Assembly (NCBI GenBank): GCA_016875225.1
Contig: VGRW01000002.1
Coordinates: 1-64,000 of the forward strand
Reading direction: 5' to 3'
DNA length: 64,000 nt
Source of the DNA: Deltaproteobacteria bacterium
GTDB taxonomy: Bacteria; Myxococcota_A; UBA9160; SZUA-336
Shown: positions 33,754 through 48,700 of the stretch, piece by piece
Position numbering within the stretch: position 1 is the first letter of the stretch
How the letters are laid out: every line of letters begins with the position of its first letter
Made by a program: the position numbers and the translations under genes
Notes under the pieces: model-generated
What the model was told of the DNA's origin: nothing
What the model saw: the letters and a program-made list of their open reading frames with translations, nothing else
Database searches by the model: none

Positions 33754-35084
33754 GCGCGCCCGCGGCGCGCGACGCGGTCTGGGTGATCACGATCGGCGAC
33801 GAGCTGCTGCGCGGCGAGATCGTGGACTCGAACAAGTCTCACCTCTCGGAGCGGATGCTCGCGCTCGACCTCGAGACCGCGCGCCACGTCAGCGTTCCAG
33901 ACGATCCGGACGCGATCGAAGAGGTTCTGCGCGAGGCGGCGACCCGTGCGCGAGTGGTGCTGGTCTCGGGCGGGCTCGGCCCGACGCGCGACGACATCTC
34001 CACGGAAATCGCCGCGCGCACGTTCGGACGCAAAATCTACCGGGACGAGGCCGCGCTGGAGCAGATCCGCGCATTCTTCCGCCGCTTCAATCGCGAGATG
34101 GCGGAGAACAACGCGAAGCAGGCCGATTTTCCCGAGGGCGCCGTCGTGCTCGCGAATCCGCTGGGCACTGCGCCGGGGTTCATGCTCGAGGTGACCGACC
34201 CCGCGAGCGGCGAGCGCACGCAGCTGTTCTTCATGCCCGGAGTTCCGCGCGAGCTCTACCGCATGCTCGACGAGGAGGTCGTGCCGCGAATCGCCGCGCG
34301 CCTCGGCCGCAGCCAGGTGGTTCGCGCGCGGCTGCTGCGCACCTTCGGGATCGGCGAGTCGAATCTCGACCGCATCCTCGACGACCTGGCGAGAGGCGAC
34401 GCCGGCACGGTGCTCGGCTTCCGCACGCAGTTTCCCGACAACCTCGTGCGGATCCTGGTGCGCGCACCCGACGCGGCCGGCGCGGAGCGCCGGCTCGACC
34501 AGCTCGAAGCGGAGATCCGCGAGCGGCTCGGCGACCTCGTGCTCGGCGTCGGCGAGCGCGGGCTCGAGGCGATCGTCGCGGAGCTCCTGCTCGAGAGGAA
34601 GCTCACGATCGCCGTCGCGGAATCGCTCACCGGGGGGCTCGTGACGAGCCGGCTCACCGACGTGCCCGGCAGCTCCGCGTATCTGCTCGCCTCCTTCGTC
34701 GCGTATGCGAACGAGGCGAAGCTGCGCGAGTTCGGCGTGGATCCGGAAGCGCTCACCCGACACGGAGCCGTGTCGGAGATGGTCGCCCGTCAGATGGCGG
34801 AGGGCGCGCGGCGTCGAGCCGGCACCGACCTGGGCCTGGCGACGACCGGGATCGCGGGTCCGGACGGGGGCTCGCCGGAAAAGCCGGTCGGAACCCTCTG
34901 GCTGGCCCTGGCCGACGCCAGCGGAACCATCGCGCACCGCTACCAGATGATGACGGAGCGCCGCCGCAACAAGGAGCTCGCGAGCCAGCTCGCGCTCGAC
35001 TGGGTGCGCCGACGCCTGCTCGGGCTTCCGATCACGGCCAACCTGTTTCCGCGGCTGGCGAGCGCGCCGGGGCCGCGCGAATGA
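33750..35084 (+). CDS. cinA: CinA: ADP-ribose pyrophosphatase/NMN amidohydrolase-type protein
   Basis: A 444-residue two-domain protein. The N-terminal MoaB/COG1058 fold begins I-T-I-G-D-E-L-L-R-G-E-I-V-D-S-N and includes V-S-G-G-L-G-P-T-R-D-D. The C-terminal CinA/PncC domain (about 280-430) contains A-V-A-E-S-L-T-G-G-L-V-T-S-R-L-T and A-T-T-G-I-A-G-P-D-G-G; family members there deamidate nicotinamide mononucleotide. GTG 33750 overlaps the pgpA stop, and its own stop overlaps the thpR ATG. cinA-thpR-recA is a conserved order. Confidence 0.95.
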   Translation: MSAPAARDAVWVITIGDELLRGEIVDSNKSHLSERMLALDLETARHVSVPDDPDAIEEVLREAATRARVVLVSGGLGPTRDDISTEIAARTFGRKIYRDEAALEQIRAFFRRFNREMAENNAKQADFPEGAVVLANPLGTAPGFMLEVTDPASGERTQLFFMPGVPRELYRMLDEEVVPRIAARLGRSQVVRARLLRTFGIGESNLDRILDDLARGDAGTVLGFRTQFPDNLVRILVRAPDAAGAERRLDQLEAEIRERLGDLVLGVGERGLEAIVAELLLERKLTIAVAESLTGGLVTSRLTDVPGSSAYLLASFVAYANEAKLREFGVDPEALTRHGAVSEMVARQMAEGARRRAGTDLGLATTGIAGPDGGSPEKPVGTLWLALADASGTIAHRYQMMTERRRNKELASQLALDWVRRRLLGLPITANLFPRLASAPGPRE

Positions 35085-35680
35085 GCGACCTGCTTCGCGC
35101 GTTCTTCGCGATCGACCTGCCGAGCGAGGCGCGCGCGCGCTCGACCGAGGCGGCCGAAAGCCTCAGAGCGGTGGCGCCGCGCGGGGTGCGCTGGATGACG
35201 CCCGACAGCCTGCACCTGACGCTGAAGTTCCTGGGCGAGATCCCCGAGGCCGGCGTTCCGCGTCTGGTCGAGCGCGCGCGGGCGAAGCTGGCGCCCGAGC
35301 AGCCCTTCGAGATCGAGCTCTCGGGCTTCGGCGCGTTTCCGAACGCGCGCGAGGCGCGCGCCCTCTGGCTCGGCGTGCGTCAAGGTGCCGCGGCGCTCGC
35401 GCGGCTCGCGCGGAAGCTCGACTCCGCTGCGCGCGTGATCGGCGCGGAGCGAGAGCGCCGGCCCTTCGAGCCCCACCTCACGCTCGGACGCCTGCGCGAC
35501 CCGCTTCGCGTCGAGCTCGAACGCGCGATTGCGCAGGAGCCCGTCGCCTGGACGGTTTCCGAGGTCATACTCTACGAGAGTCGCCTTCCCCCCGGCGGCG
35601 CTCGTTTCGTTCCCCTGGCGCGCTTTCCGCTCGGAGCGGGTGGCGACGCCGATTTCGCCGAATTCGCCCCAGAGACGTAG
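35081..35680 (+). CDS. thpR: RNA 2',3'-cyclic phosphodiesterase
   Basis: A 199-residue 2H phosphoesterase (LigT/ThpR). The two catalytic H-x-T motifs are visible: S-L-H-L-T-L-K-F near residue 45 and P-H-L-T-L-G-R near residue 130. The end, S-R-L-P-P-G-G-A-R-F, matches the family. It hydrolyses 2',3'-cyclic phosphate RNA ends to 2'-phosphate. Coupled by ATGA overlap to cinA and 9 bp ahead of recA. Confidence 0.92.
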   Translation: MSDLLRAFFAIDLPSEARARSTEAAESLRAVAPRGVRWMTPDSLHLTLKFLGEIPEAGVPRLVERARAKLAPEQPFEIELSGFGAFPNAREARALWLGVRQGAAALARLARKLDSAARVIGAERERRPFEPHLTLGRLRDPLRVELERAIAQEPVAWTVSEVILYESRLPPGGARFVPLARFPLGAGGDADFAEFAPET

Positions 35681-35689
35681 GAGAGACAG

Positions 35690-36760
<1,071 letters not shown>

Positions 36761-36850
36761 GCGCACGGGCGCCCTCAAGAACGGCTCGGGTCGGGACGAT
36801 CCACCCGCAGGTACCCCTTGCATCCATGCGAGCGGTGAGGCTTGGCGGGA

Positions 36851-38023
36851 ATGGAACTCAACGACATCCTGACGATCGCGATCAAGGGCCTGGCGTCGGA
36901 CATCCACCTGAAGGCCGGCCTGCCGCCGCTCTTCCGGGTGGACGGCGCGCTGGTTCCGCTCAAGAACGGCGAGCGGCTCACGCCCGAGCAGCTTCACGGC
37001 ATCGCGACGTCGATCATGACGCCGGGCCAGAAGAACCACTTCGACAAGCACCACGAGGTGGACCTCGCCTACTCGATCGCGGGTCTCGGCCGGTTCCGCG
37101 TGAACGCGTTCATGCAGCGAGGCACGGTCGGAATCGTCTTCCGCGTGATCCCGTTCGGCGTGAAGACGATCGAGCAGCTCGTCATGCCCAAGGTCGTCGA
37201 GCGTGTCGCGATGGAAGCCCGCGGACTCGTGCTCGTGACCGGCACGACCGGATCCGGCAAGTCGACCACGCTCGCCGCGATGATCGACTACATCAACACG
37301 AACCGGACCTGCCACATCATCACGATCGAGGACCCGATCGAGTTCCTGATCCGGGACAAGCGCTCGATCGTGAATCAGCGCGAGATCGGCGTCGACACGA
37401 ACAGCTTCGCGACGGCGCTGCGCGCCGCCCTGCGTCAGGATCCGGACGTCATCCTGGTCGGCGAGATGCGCGACTTCGAGACGATCGAGACGGCGCTGAT
37501 GGCGGCCGAGACCGGACATCTGGTCATGTCGACGCTGCACACGATCGACGCGGCCGAGACCATCACCCGCATCGTCTCGGTCTTCCCGCCGCATCAGCAG
37601 CCGCAGATCCGGCTGCAGCTCGCGAGCATCATCAAGGGAGTGATCAGCCAGCGTCTGGTGCCGCGGGCGGACGGCAAGGGCCGCGTGCCCGCGGTCGAGA
37701 TCCTGGTCGCCTCGGCGCGCGTGCGCGAGTGCATCGCCGACCCCGAGATGACCAAGGAGCTGAACGACGCCATCGCCAAGGGCTTCACGACCTACGGCAT
37801 GCAGAGCTTCGACCAGTCGCTGATGCAGCACGTGAAGGCCGGCCGCGTCTCGTACGAAGAGGCGCTGCAGCACGTGTCCAACGCCGACGACTTCGCGCTG
37901 CGCTTCAAGGGCATCTCCGGCACCTCCGACAGCTCCTGGGACGACTTCGACAAGGAGCAGGCGGAGAAGGGGATCGAGCTCAACGAGCCGGCGGACGACG
38001 ATCTGAAGATCGACCGTTTCTGA
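36851..38023 (+). CDS. pilT: Type IV pilus retraction ATPase PilT
   Basis: A 390-residue secretion-type ATPase that powers pilus retraction and twitching. An N-terminal PAS-like domain starts A-S-D-I-H-L-K-A-G-L-P-P. The RecA-like core has Walker A G-T-T-G-S-G-K-S-T (about 131-139), the Asp box I-T-I-E-D-P-I-E, Walker B D-P-D-V-I-L-V-G-E-M-R-D and the His box. The PilT hallmark A-I-R-N-L-I-R-E-like motif is not obvious, and an acidic tail of about 40 residues follows residue 350, so PilU or another paralogue is possible. ATG 36851 is preferred over TTG 36842. No other pilus genes are near. Confidence 0.9.
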   Translation: MELNDILTIAIKGLASDIHLKAGLPPLFRVDGALVPLKNGERLTPEQLHGIATSIMTPGQKNHFDKHHEVDLAYSIAGLGRFRVNAFMQRGTVGIVFRVIPFGVKTIEQLVMPKVVERVAMEARGLVLVTGTTGSGKSTTLAAMIDYINTNRTCHIITIEDPIEFLIRDKRSIVNQREIGVDTNSFATALRAALRQDPDVILVGEMRDFETIETALMAAETGHLVMSTLHTIDAAETITRIVSVFPPHQQPQIRLQLASIIKGVISQRLVPRADGKGRVPAVEILVASARVRECIADPEMTKELNDAIAKGFTTYGMQSFDQSLMQHVKAGRVSYEEALQHVSNADDFALRFKGISGTSDSSWDDFDKEQAEKGIELNEPADDDLKIDRF

Positions 38024-38078
38024 GCCGCGGCACCCGCTCCGCGCGCGAGCCCTGTCTCGCGGGCGCGGCGCTGGTACC

Positions 38079-40721
<2,643 letters not shown>

Positions 40722-40788
40722 CCCACCGAGAACGCTGGCAAGATCGAGGTCGGCCCGCGCCACCCAACCGGCGGGACGGCCACTTGGA

Positions 40789-40803
40789 GTAGAGTTCGTC
40801 TAC
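40789..40803. promoter_or_regulatory. Inverted repeat upstream of the two-partner secretion genes
   Basis: GTAGA (40789-40793) and TCTAC (40799-40803) are perfect inverted arms around GTTCG, extended imperfectly by GAG/CTC. It lies 25 bp before the tpsB start, in the only gap (106 bp) between alaS and the secretion operon. It may be an operator; no confident promoter hexamers were found next to it. Confidence 0.3.
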
Positions 40804-40827
40804 ACTCGGACTGAATTGGGAGCGCGG

Positions 40828-42729
40828 ATGGGCGTGCGCAGCGGAATTCGGACGCTCTCGATTCTGCTCGTGGTCTTCGCCCTTCCGCTGCCAGCGCGGG
40901 CGAGCTTCGACCCGAGCGATCCCCCGGCGGGCGAGCACACCCGGACCGAGGGCCCGCGCTACGCGATCGGGGAGATCGAGCTCCGCTACGCCGAGAACCA
41001 CCTGCTGCACCCGCCGGTCGACCTGGTGAGCTCCGGGCAGTACGGACTCGGGCGGGCCTCCGACGGCTACGTGGGCGCGCGCCGCGGCGGCGACATCGAG
41101 TGGTTCGAGCTCCGCGATCTCGGCGTGGACGGCGCGGTTCCCGTCTACGCGACGGGGCTCCGCGACCTCTGCGAGCAGATCGTCGCCGAGCTCGGCGAGC
41201 GCGGGCTGATCGGCGTGTACGTCGCCCCCGATCCGGCGCAGATCGATCCCGACACCGGCGCCGATCTGCGCGAGGACACCACCACGCTCGCGCTCGTGAT
41301 CCACACCGGCCGGGTGCGCGCGGTGCGCACGTTCACCGCGGGCGAGGCGCCCCCCGGCGCGCTACCGCCGGTACAGGAATCGCCAGAGCACGAGCAGATC
41401 GCGAGCCGCTCGCCGCTCCAGCCCGTCGGCGCCGGCGACCCGCTCGCCAAGCGCGAGCTCGACGCCTACGTCGCGACGCTGAACCGACTTCCCGGCCGCG
41501 TCGTCGACGTCGTGATCACGCCGACGCTCACGCCCGGCGTGGTGAACCTCGACTATCTCGTCTCCGAGCAGCGGCCCTGGACGATCTCGAGCTCGATCTC
41601 CGACACGGGGACCGACCAGACCGGCGAGATGCGCCAGCGCTTCAGCTTCGCGAGCTACCAGCTCACCGGTCACGACGACGTGCTTCTGCTCGACTACATG
41701 ACCGCGAGCTTCGACGAGGTGAACGCGCTGGCCGGCTCGTACGAGGCGAATCTGCCGCTGGCCTTCGGCCTGCGCGGTCGCCTGAACGGCTCCTGGAGCG
41801 AGTACGCCGCGGACCAGTTCGGCCTCAGCAACGCCTTCGAGGGCGAGCAGTTCGAGATCGGCGGCGCGCTCGTGTCGAGCCTGGTCCGGCGGCCGGGCTT
41901 CTTCGTCGACGCCACGCTCGGCGCGCGCTGGATGGACATCGACGTCACGAACCTGAGCACGAGCGCGAGCATGCCGTTCTTCGTGCCCGAGCTCGCGCTC
42001 TCGCTCGAGCGCACGCGTTCGACCTCGCGCGTGTTCGCGCGCCTCGGCTTCGAGCAGAGCCTGCCGTTCCTGGCCGGCACGAGCTCGAGCGACCTCGACG
42101 ACTTCTCCGCCGCCGGCCGCAGCGACGTCGACGACAGCTGGCGGCTGGTCTCGCTCGACGTGCGCGGATCGTTCTTCCTGCGCCCCTGGCTGCGCGGTGT
42201 GCCCGTGCGGGACGGCCGCACGCTGCGCCCGCGAGAGCTGGTGCACGAGATCGCCTGGCGACTCGGCGGCCAGTACTCACTCGGCACGCGCCTGATCGCG
42301 CAGGTCGAGGGCGTGCTGGGCGGCCCGGGCACCGTGCGCGGCTACCCGCAGTCGATCGTCGCGGGCGACTCGATGCTCGGCGGCAGCATCGAGTACCGCT
42401 ACCACATCCCGCTGTCGCTTTCGGCGACGGTTCCGTGGCAGCTGCCGTGGCTCGGCGAGTTCCGGCCCGGACCGGACGCGAATCAGCGCATGCCCGACTG
42501 GGACTTCGTGATCGCGACCTTCTACGACTACGGCCAGACCTGGAACGACCAGGCCGTTGCCGGCGAGGAAGACGCGACGCTCTCGTCGCTGGGTCTGGGC
42601 CTGGAGATCGTCGTGCGGCAGAACCTATCGCTGCGGATCGACCACGGCTTCGTGCTCAGCGACGTGGAGGCCGCGGACGTCTCGTCGGGCGACAGCAAGA
42701 CGAACTTCGCCGCGACGGTGCGGTATTAG
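40828..42729 (+). CDS. Two-partner secretion outer-membrane transporter (TpsB/FhaC-ShlB type)
   Basis: A 633-residue protein with a signal peptide (T-L-S-I-L-L-V-V-F-A-L-P-L-P-A-R-A). It continues with a POTRA-containing periplasmic part (about residues 100-255, with L-N-R-L-P-G-R-V-V-D-V near its end, as in ShlB). From about 260 on there is a C-terminal Omp85-type 16-strand barrel, with the V-R-G-Y-P-Q motif of the pore loop (about residue 507) and a final aromatic-ended strand (A-A-T-V-R-Y). It exports the TpsA protein encoded 2 bp downstream. ATG 40828 has GGGAG 5 nt upstream. Homology within the POTRA region is weak, which hints at a divergent recognition module. Confidence 0.88.
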   Translation: MGVRSGIRTLSILLVVFALPLPARASFDPSDPPAGEHTRTEGPRYAIGEIELRYAENHLLHPPVDLVSSGQYGLGRASDGYVGARRGGDIEWFELRDLGVDGAVPVYATGLRDLCEQIVAELGERGLIGVYVAPDPAQIDPDTGADLREDTTTLALVIHTGRVRAVRTFTAGEAPPGALPPVQESPEHEQIASRSPLQPVGAGDPLAKRELDAYVATLNRLPGRVVDVVITPTLTPGVVNLDYLVSEQRPWTISSSISDTGTDQTGEMRQRFSFASYQLTGHDDVLLLDYMTASFDEVNALAGSYEANLPLAFGLRGRLNGSWSEYAADQFGLSNAFEGEQFEIGGALVSSLVRRPGFFVDATLGARWMDIDVTNLSTSASMPFFVPELALSLERTRSTSRVFARLGFEQSLPFLAGTSSSDLDDFSAAGRSDVDDSWRLVSLDVRGSFFLRPWLRGVPVRDGRTLRPRELVHEIAWRLGGQYSLGTRLIAQVEGVLGGPGTVRGYPQSIVAGDSMLGGSIEYRYHIPLSLSATVPWQLPWLGEFRPGPDANQRMPDWDFVIATFYDYGQTWNDQAVAGEEDATLSSLGLGLEIVVRQNLSLRIDHGFVLSDVEAADVSSGDSKTNFAATVRY

Positions 42730-42731
42730 CC

Positions 42732-45700
42732 ATGAAGACCCTGCGAACGCTCCCCGGACTGATCGCGCGCGACGCGCTGGTCTCCTTTCTGGTCGCGGCG
42801 ATCGCGGCCGGGCCCGCGGCGCTTCCCGCGCTCGCCGGTCCGCGCGGTGAGTCGGTGCGGCGTGGCGACGTCTCGATCGACCACGTGGAGGGGAGCACCA
42901 ACTGGGTGATCCACGCCTCCGACGGCAGCATCATCCAGTACGACAGCTTCGACATCGCGCTCGGCGAGGCGGTGCAGTTCATCCAGACGCGGAACGGCGT
43001 CGTGAACGACGACGCGCGTGTGCTGAACCGCATCCTCGGCGACGCACCCACGCGGATCGAGGGCTCGCTCACCGGGAACGGCCACATCTACATCGTGAAC
43101 CCCGCCGGCGTGTTCTTCGCCGACGGCGCCGTGGTGAACGCCAACGCGATCCACGCCGCGGGCGGCCGCCTGTCCGACGCCGACTTCGCGAGCGGGGTCG
43201 ACCATTACACCGGTGTGTACGGCGACGTGGGGAACGCCGGCGAGATCGCCGCTTCGGCCGTCAGCCTGGTCGGAGCGCAGGTCACGAACTCCGGGCGGAT
43301 CATCGCCGAGGCCGGCTGGATCGTGATGGCCGCCGGCAACGACGTGCTGATCGGTCGCGACGACGGCGGCCGAGGGTACCTGCTTCGCGTCGAGGGCGCG
43401 GCCAGCTCGGTCTTCGACCAGAACGCGACGGGCGTGTCGAATACGGGCGAGATCTCCGCAGGAGCCGACGGCACGGTCCGCGTCGGCGCGGGCGATCTCT
43501 ACGGCACGGCGATCTTCAGCAACCAGGCGATCCGCGCGCGCGAGATCGCGCTCGCGGCCGGCAATCGCGGCGACGTCGCGCTTGCCGGCGCGGTCGAGGC
43601 GGAGAAGCTCGACGTTTCGTTCCGCGGAGCGACGCCGGGCGAGCTGCGCAGCGCGGCGGCCGCGGGCGAGACCACGACCGTTCGCGCCGACGAGCTCCGG
43701 CTCTCCGCGAGCGGCTCGGGCGCGCAGGTCACCGTCGGCGACGGCCTTGCGTTTCGCAGCCGAGACGACGCCGCGCAGGGTCCGGGCAAGGTCACGCTCC
43801 AGCAGTCGGCGTCGCTCGCGAGCTCTCGGCTCGCCGCGCTCGATCTCGGCGCCAGCGCGGGACGCGAGATCACGCTCTTCTCGACCGGAAGCAGCGTGGT
43901 CATCGACGACAAGGCCGTCGTCGCGGATAGCCACCTTGCGCTGACCGGCACGACCTCCGAGATCCGCGGCACGGACGCGCTCCAGGTCAGGTCGCTCGCG
44001 GTGACCGGCAACGCCAGCTCGCAGGGCGACCTCGTCGCGAGCGAGGGCGACATCGCGGTGAGCGGAAACCTCCAGCTCGTCACCAAGCCGGTGGAGACGG
44101 GAGACCCCGAGCCCGAGACGCTCGTCTCGGCCCACCAGGGCACGCTGGACGTGAACGGAAACGTGAGCACGAGCGCCGGCGGCCGGCTCCGGCTCGAGGC
44201 GCGCGACGTCGCGATCGGCGGCACCGCCGCCGACGGCACTCCGCTGGCGGGCGCGATCACCTCGCGCGGCGCCGTCCAGATCGGCTTTGCCGACGCTGGC
44301 GTGGAGCAGACGCAGACGGTTCGCGTCAATTCCATCGACACGCGCGGCGCGAGCGGCGCCGAGGGCGGGAACGTCGCGGTGGCGGCGAGCGGCGACGTGA
44401 CGATCGGCGCGATCGCGACCAGCGGCGGCGCGGCGAGCTCGTCGTCGCGACCTCCGCTGGACGGCGGCTCGGTGTCGGTCCGCACGGGCGCAGCCGCAAC
44501 GCTCGAGATCGGCTCCGTCGCGACCGGCGGCGGCAGCGATGTGGAGAAGGGCACGATCGACCTCTCGGCGGGAACCGTCCGGCTCTCAGGGCCGCTCGAC
44601 GCGACCGGCGGCTCGATCTCGAACGCGGACGGCGCGCGCGATCGCGCGGTTCAGGTACAGGGAGACATCCGGCTCGCCGCGAACTCGCTCAGCATCGCGG
44701 GCGGCGACGTCCACCTCGACGGCGCGATCTCCGGAGCAGAGGTCGTTCCCGCGACGGACCCGCCCACGACGCGCCGGGTCGATCTCCGCATCGCCGCGAG
44801 CGGAGAGACGCGCCTCGGCTCGAGCGCCGACCTGCGGTCGCTGTCGATCTCGAGCACGGGCGACTCGGTCGTGCTCGGCGGAGACGTCGTCGCGGACCGC
44901 TCCATCGCCATCGCCTTCGAGGGGTCGGGCACGGGAACGGTCTCGAACGCCGGCACCGACGTCGCACTCCACACCAACCGCGTGGAGCTCGCAGCTTCCG
45001 ATTCGAGCCAGACGGACGGCCGCACGGCGCAGATCGTGCTCGGCGAGGGCGTGCACCTCGACCTCGAGGCGATCACCGGAACCGCTCCGGCGCCCGCGAC
45101 GCTCGTGCTCGATCAGGATGGCGCAATCGACAGCGCCGCCGTCTCGCGTCTGGCGGATGCCGCCTCGGGCGTGACCGATCTGGCGCTCTCGCTGCGCTCG
45201 AACGACGCCGTCTCGCTCGACGCCGCCTCGCGAGCCGATCTGGCGGGTCTCTCCGGCATCGACCTCGCGATCGTCGCGCGGAGCTTCAGCGCGCTCGGCG
45301 CGACGCAGACCGCCAGCGACTTCACGCTCTCCTCGTTGGATCTTACGACGCGGGATGCGCTCGACGTCGACTTCGGCGTGACCGCGGAGAGCGTGAGCCT
45401 GGCCGGCGGCGCCAGCGGAACGGGCGACCTCCTGCTTCGCTCGGAGCTTCGCGCCGACACGATCCGCCTGCTCGCCGGCGACGGCGCGGGCGGCGCGGGG
45501 GCGGCGTCCAAGATCGAGATCGCGGCCGGAGGCAGCTTGCGGAGCCGCTCGGACGCGAGCGCTCAGCCGACGCGCGTCGATCTGATCCAGGACGCCGCGC
45601 TCGACAGCGCCGCTCTTCCGGACGCCGATGTATTCGGGGCCGCGGGCGTCGCAGGCCTCGACTACCGGCTCCAGTCTCGCGACGGGGCGATCAGCCTCTC

Positions 45701-48700
45701 CGCGGGCAGCTCGGCCAAGTTCACCGGCAGCCGACTCGATCTGCGCGGTCAGACGGGCATCGATCTCGGGGCCGAGCCGCTCTCGCTCGCCTCGCTCACG
45801 GCCGAAACTCCCGCCGGACTCGTGGTGGGCGCGCGTATCGACGCCGACGAGAAGATCCGCCTGCGTGCGGGCTCGGACGGAACCGGCGACCTCGAGATCG
45901 GCGCGCGCCTGGCTTCGGACGAGATCGAGCTCGTGGCGGGCTCCGGCAACGGCACCGATCTGTCGGCCAGGGTTCTGCTCTCGGAAGGCGCGCGCTTCTC
46001 GGCGGCTTCGAGCGACGCCGCGCCGGGCAGCTTCACGCTCGAGCAGGACGCGGCGATCGGCGCGACGAGCGCGGGCGTGCCGAACACGGCGCTCCCCGGC
46101 CTCGCGGTCTTCGGCGGCAGCGTCGCCGGGATGGACTACGCGCTGCGCTCGAAGGGCGCGAGCGTGCGAATCGACGACACCTCTGTCGTGGCGGGCTCGA
46201 ATCTCGCGCTCGCGGGCGATACGGGCGTCGACATCAACGGCAACCTCGACGTGGCCGGGCTCGAGCTCGAGACCGCCGCGAATCTCTCGGGAAGCGTCGC
46301 GAGCTCGGGCGACGTCACGATTCGCGGCCCGCTCTCGCTCGACGGAACGGGCGCTCAGAGCCTCTCGGCGGGAGCGGGCGTTCTCGGCGCCACCGGCGCG
46401 ATCTCGAAGCAGGGCGCCGGGGCGCTCGCGCTTTCCGGACGGCAGGTCAGCGTCTCTACGGTCACGACCGGGCGAACCGGCGACTCACTCTCGATCACCG
46501 CCAGCGAGGGAGTCACGACCGGCGCGCTCAACGCGTCGGGCTCGCTCGGCATGGACGGCGGCGACGTCTCGATCGACGGCGGCACCGGGTCGGTCGTGAT
46601 CGCCAGCGTCACGACCCGCGGTGCGAGCGGACCGGTGTCGACCACGGCTCCGACCGACGGACGCGACGGCGGCGATGTCGCGGTTTCGGGCGCGACGATC
46701 GCGATCGGCAGCGTGGACAGCCGCGGCGGCGACGCGAGCGCGATCGCGACGGGCACGACCGAGATCACGCGGCAAGGCGGCGACGCGGGCGCGATCACGC
46801 TTTCCGCGGGCCAGATCACCCTGACCTCGGGTCTCGACGCCAGCGGCGGCGCGGGGGCCGCGAGCTCCCCGAGTCTGGTTGCCGGGCTGGCCGGTGACTC
46901 GGCGGACGTGCTCGTGGATGGCGCGCTTCGTCTCGGAGCGAACGCGACGACCGGCATCGTGAACTCGATCCGCGGTGACCACGTGGCGGTGACCGGCGCG
47001 GTGAGCCGCGCGGACGGCCGCGCCGCGGGCGAGACGGCGCTCGTCGTCGCCGCAAAGCGCGGGATCTCCTTCGGCGGAGACCTCTCGGCGGGCCGGATCG
47101 ACCTCGAGCTCGCCAGCGGAAATCTCGAGCTCGCGGCGGGCGGAGTGGGCCAGATCTCGGCGGACACGATCCGGCTTTCGGCGAGCGACGGAAACGGCGG
47201 CAGCACGACCGGCGAGGTGATGCTCACGGGCCTGCTGCTCGCGAACGAGGCCGGAGACGCGGCGCCGAAGTCGTTCACGCTCGATCAGGATCGCTCGATC
47301 GGCGGCGCGTCCGGCTCGGCCGTGCCGGACGGCGGGCTGTTCCTGGGCGGCTCGATCAGCGGCGCCGGCCACTCGGTCGCGCTGATCTCGCACGACGGCG
47401 AGGTCGCGCTGGGTCCGAGCGAGGTCGCGACGTTCGCCGGCACGAGCCTCACCCTGGCCGCGAACGGTCTGGCGGGAAGCACGGGCTACGCGGTCCGCGT
47501 CGACGGCTCGGGCCTCGACCTCGCCTCGCTCGCGATCGGCAGCGACGTGAACGGCGTGCGCGTCGACGGCGACGCGCGCATCGACGGCGATCTGGTCGTG
47601 GGCAGCTCCGGATTCCTCTCGTACGCCGACGTCGACGTCGTGGGCGGCGCGGTGATCGGCGGACCCGCGCGATTCCTCGGCACGGGTGACCAGGTGCTGC
47701 GCGTCGGCGCGGGCGAGACCCTCGAGCTCGGCGGCGCGCTCACGTCGAAGAGCACCGACGGCAAGCTCACCCTCGACGCGGACCGGATCGAGCTGACGGC
47801 GAGCGGCGCGCAGACGATCGAGAGTCGCTTCGGAAAGCTCGAGATCGGCTCTGCGGCAGGCACCGGTCTGGTGCGCGGCAGCTTCGACGCCTCGGGCGCG
47901 CCGGATCCGGCGAGCGCGCGCTCCGATCTCACCCTGCGCGGCTCCGCGGTGGACGGAACCGGACCTGCGATCACCGTGCACGGCACGCGAACGCTCGGCG
48001 ACGGTCGCAGCTACGCGCTCGCGCTCGCCAACGGCGACCTGCTCGTCGACGCGCGCGCGATCGCGTCGGAGACGAACGCGACGCCCGGTCCCGCGACGTG
48101 GGCGGCGGACGGCGACGTGCTCGCGTACGGAGACGTCGACCTGAAGGGCCGCGGAGTGCTGGCCGGCGGCGCGGCGGACTACGCGATCACGGCGCGGCGC
48201 TTCGGGACTTCTGCGACGAGCTTGCGAGGCGGCGTGCTGCGAATCGGCGGCATCGCCAGCGTCGACGGGAATCTCGCGCTGCGCGCCGATGGCGACGCTC
48301 CGACCGCGCTGGCCCCCGACCCGAGCGCCGTCTTCCTCGGCGGCGAGTTCGATCTGGCGCACGACCTGGTGGTCTCTGGAACGACGGAGACGAGCGCCGA
48401 CTCGGGGATTCGCGCGGCTGGCGACGTGGTCTTCGAGTCGCTTGTCCGCGGCACCGGTGATCTCTCGGTCGAGAGCGAGGGCCGCATCGACCTGCGGAGC
48501 GACGTCGCGCTCAGCGGATCCGATTTCGCGGCCTTGGGCGCGGAGGGGATCGCGTTCTCCTCGACGCAGCCGCTCCAGACGATCTCGGCGGGGAGCGTCT
48601 CGTTCGGGTCCGGGAATACGGCGCCCGCGGGCGCTCCGATCCTCCTGTACCGAGACGGCGACCTCGCGCTGCAGGCCACGTCGGGCAACGTGGAGTTCGG

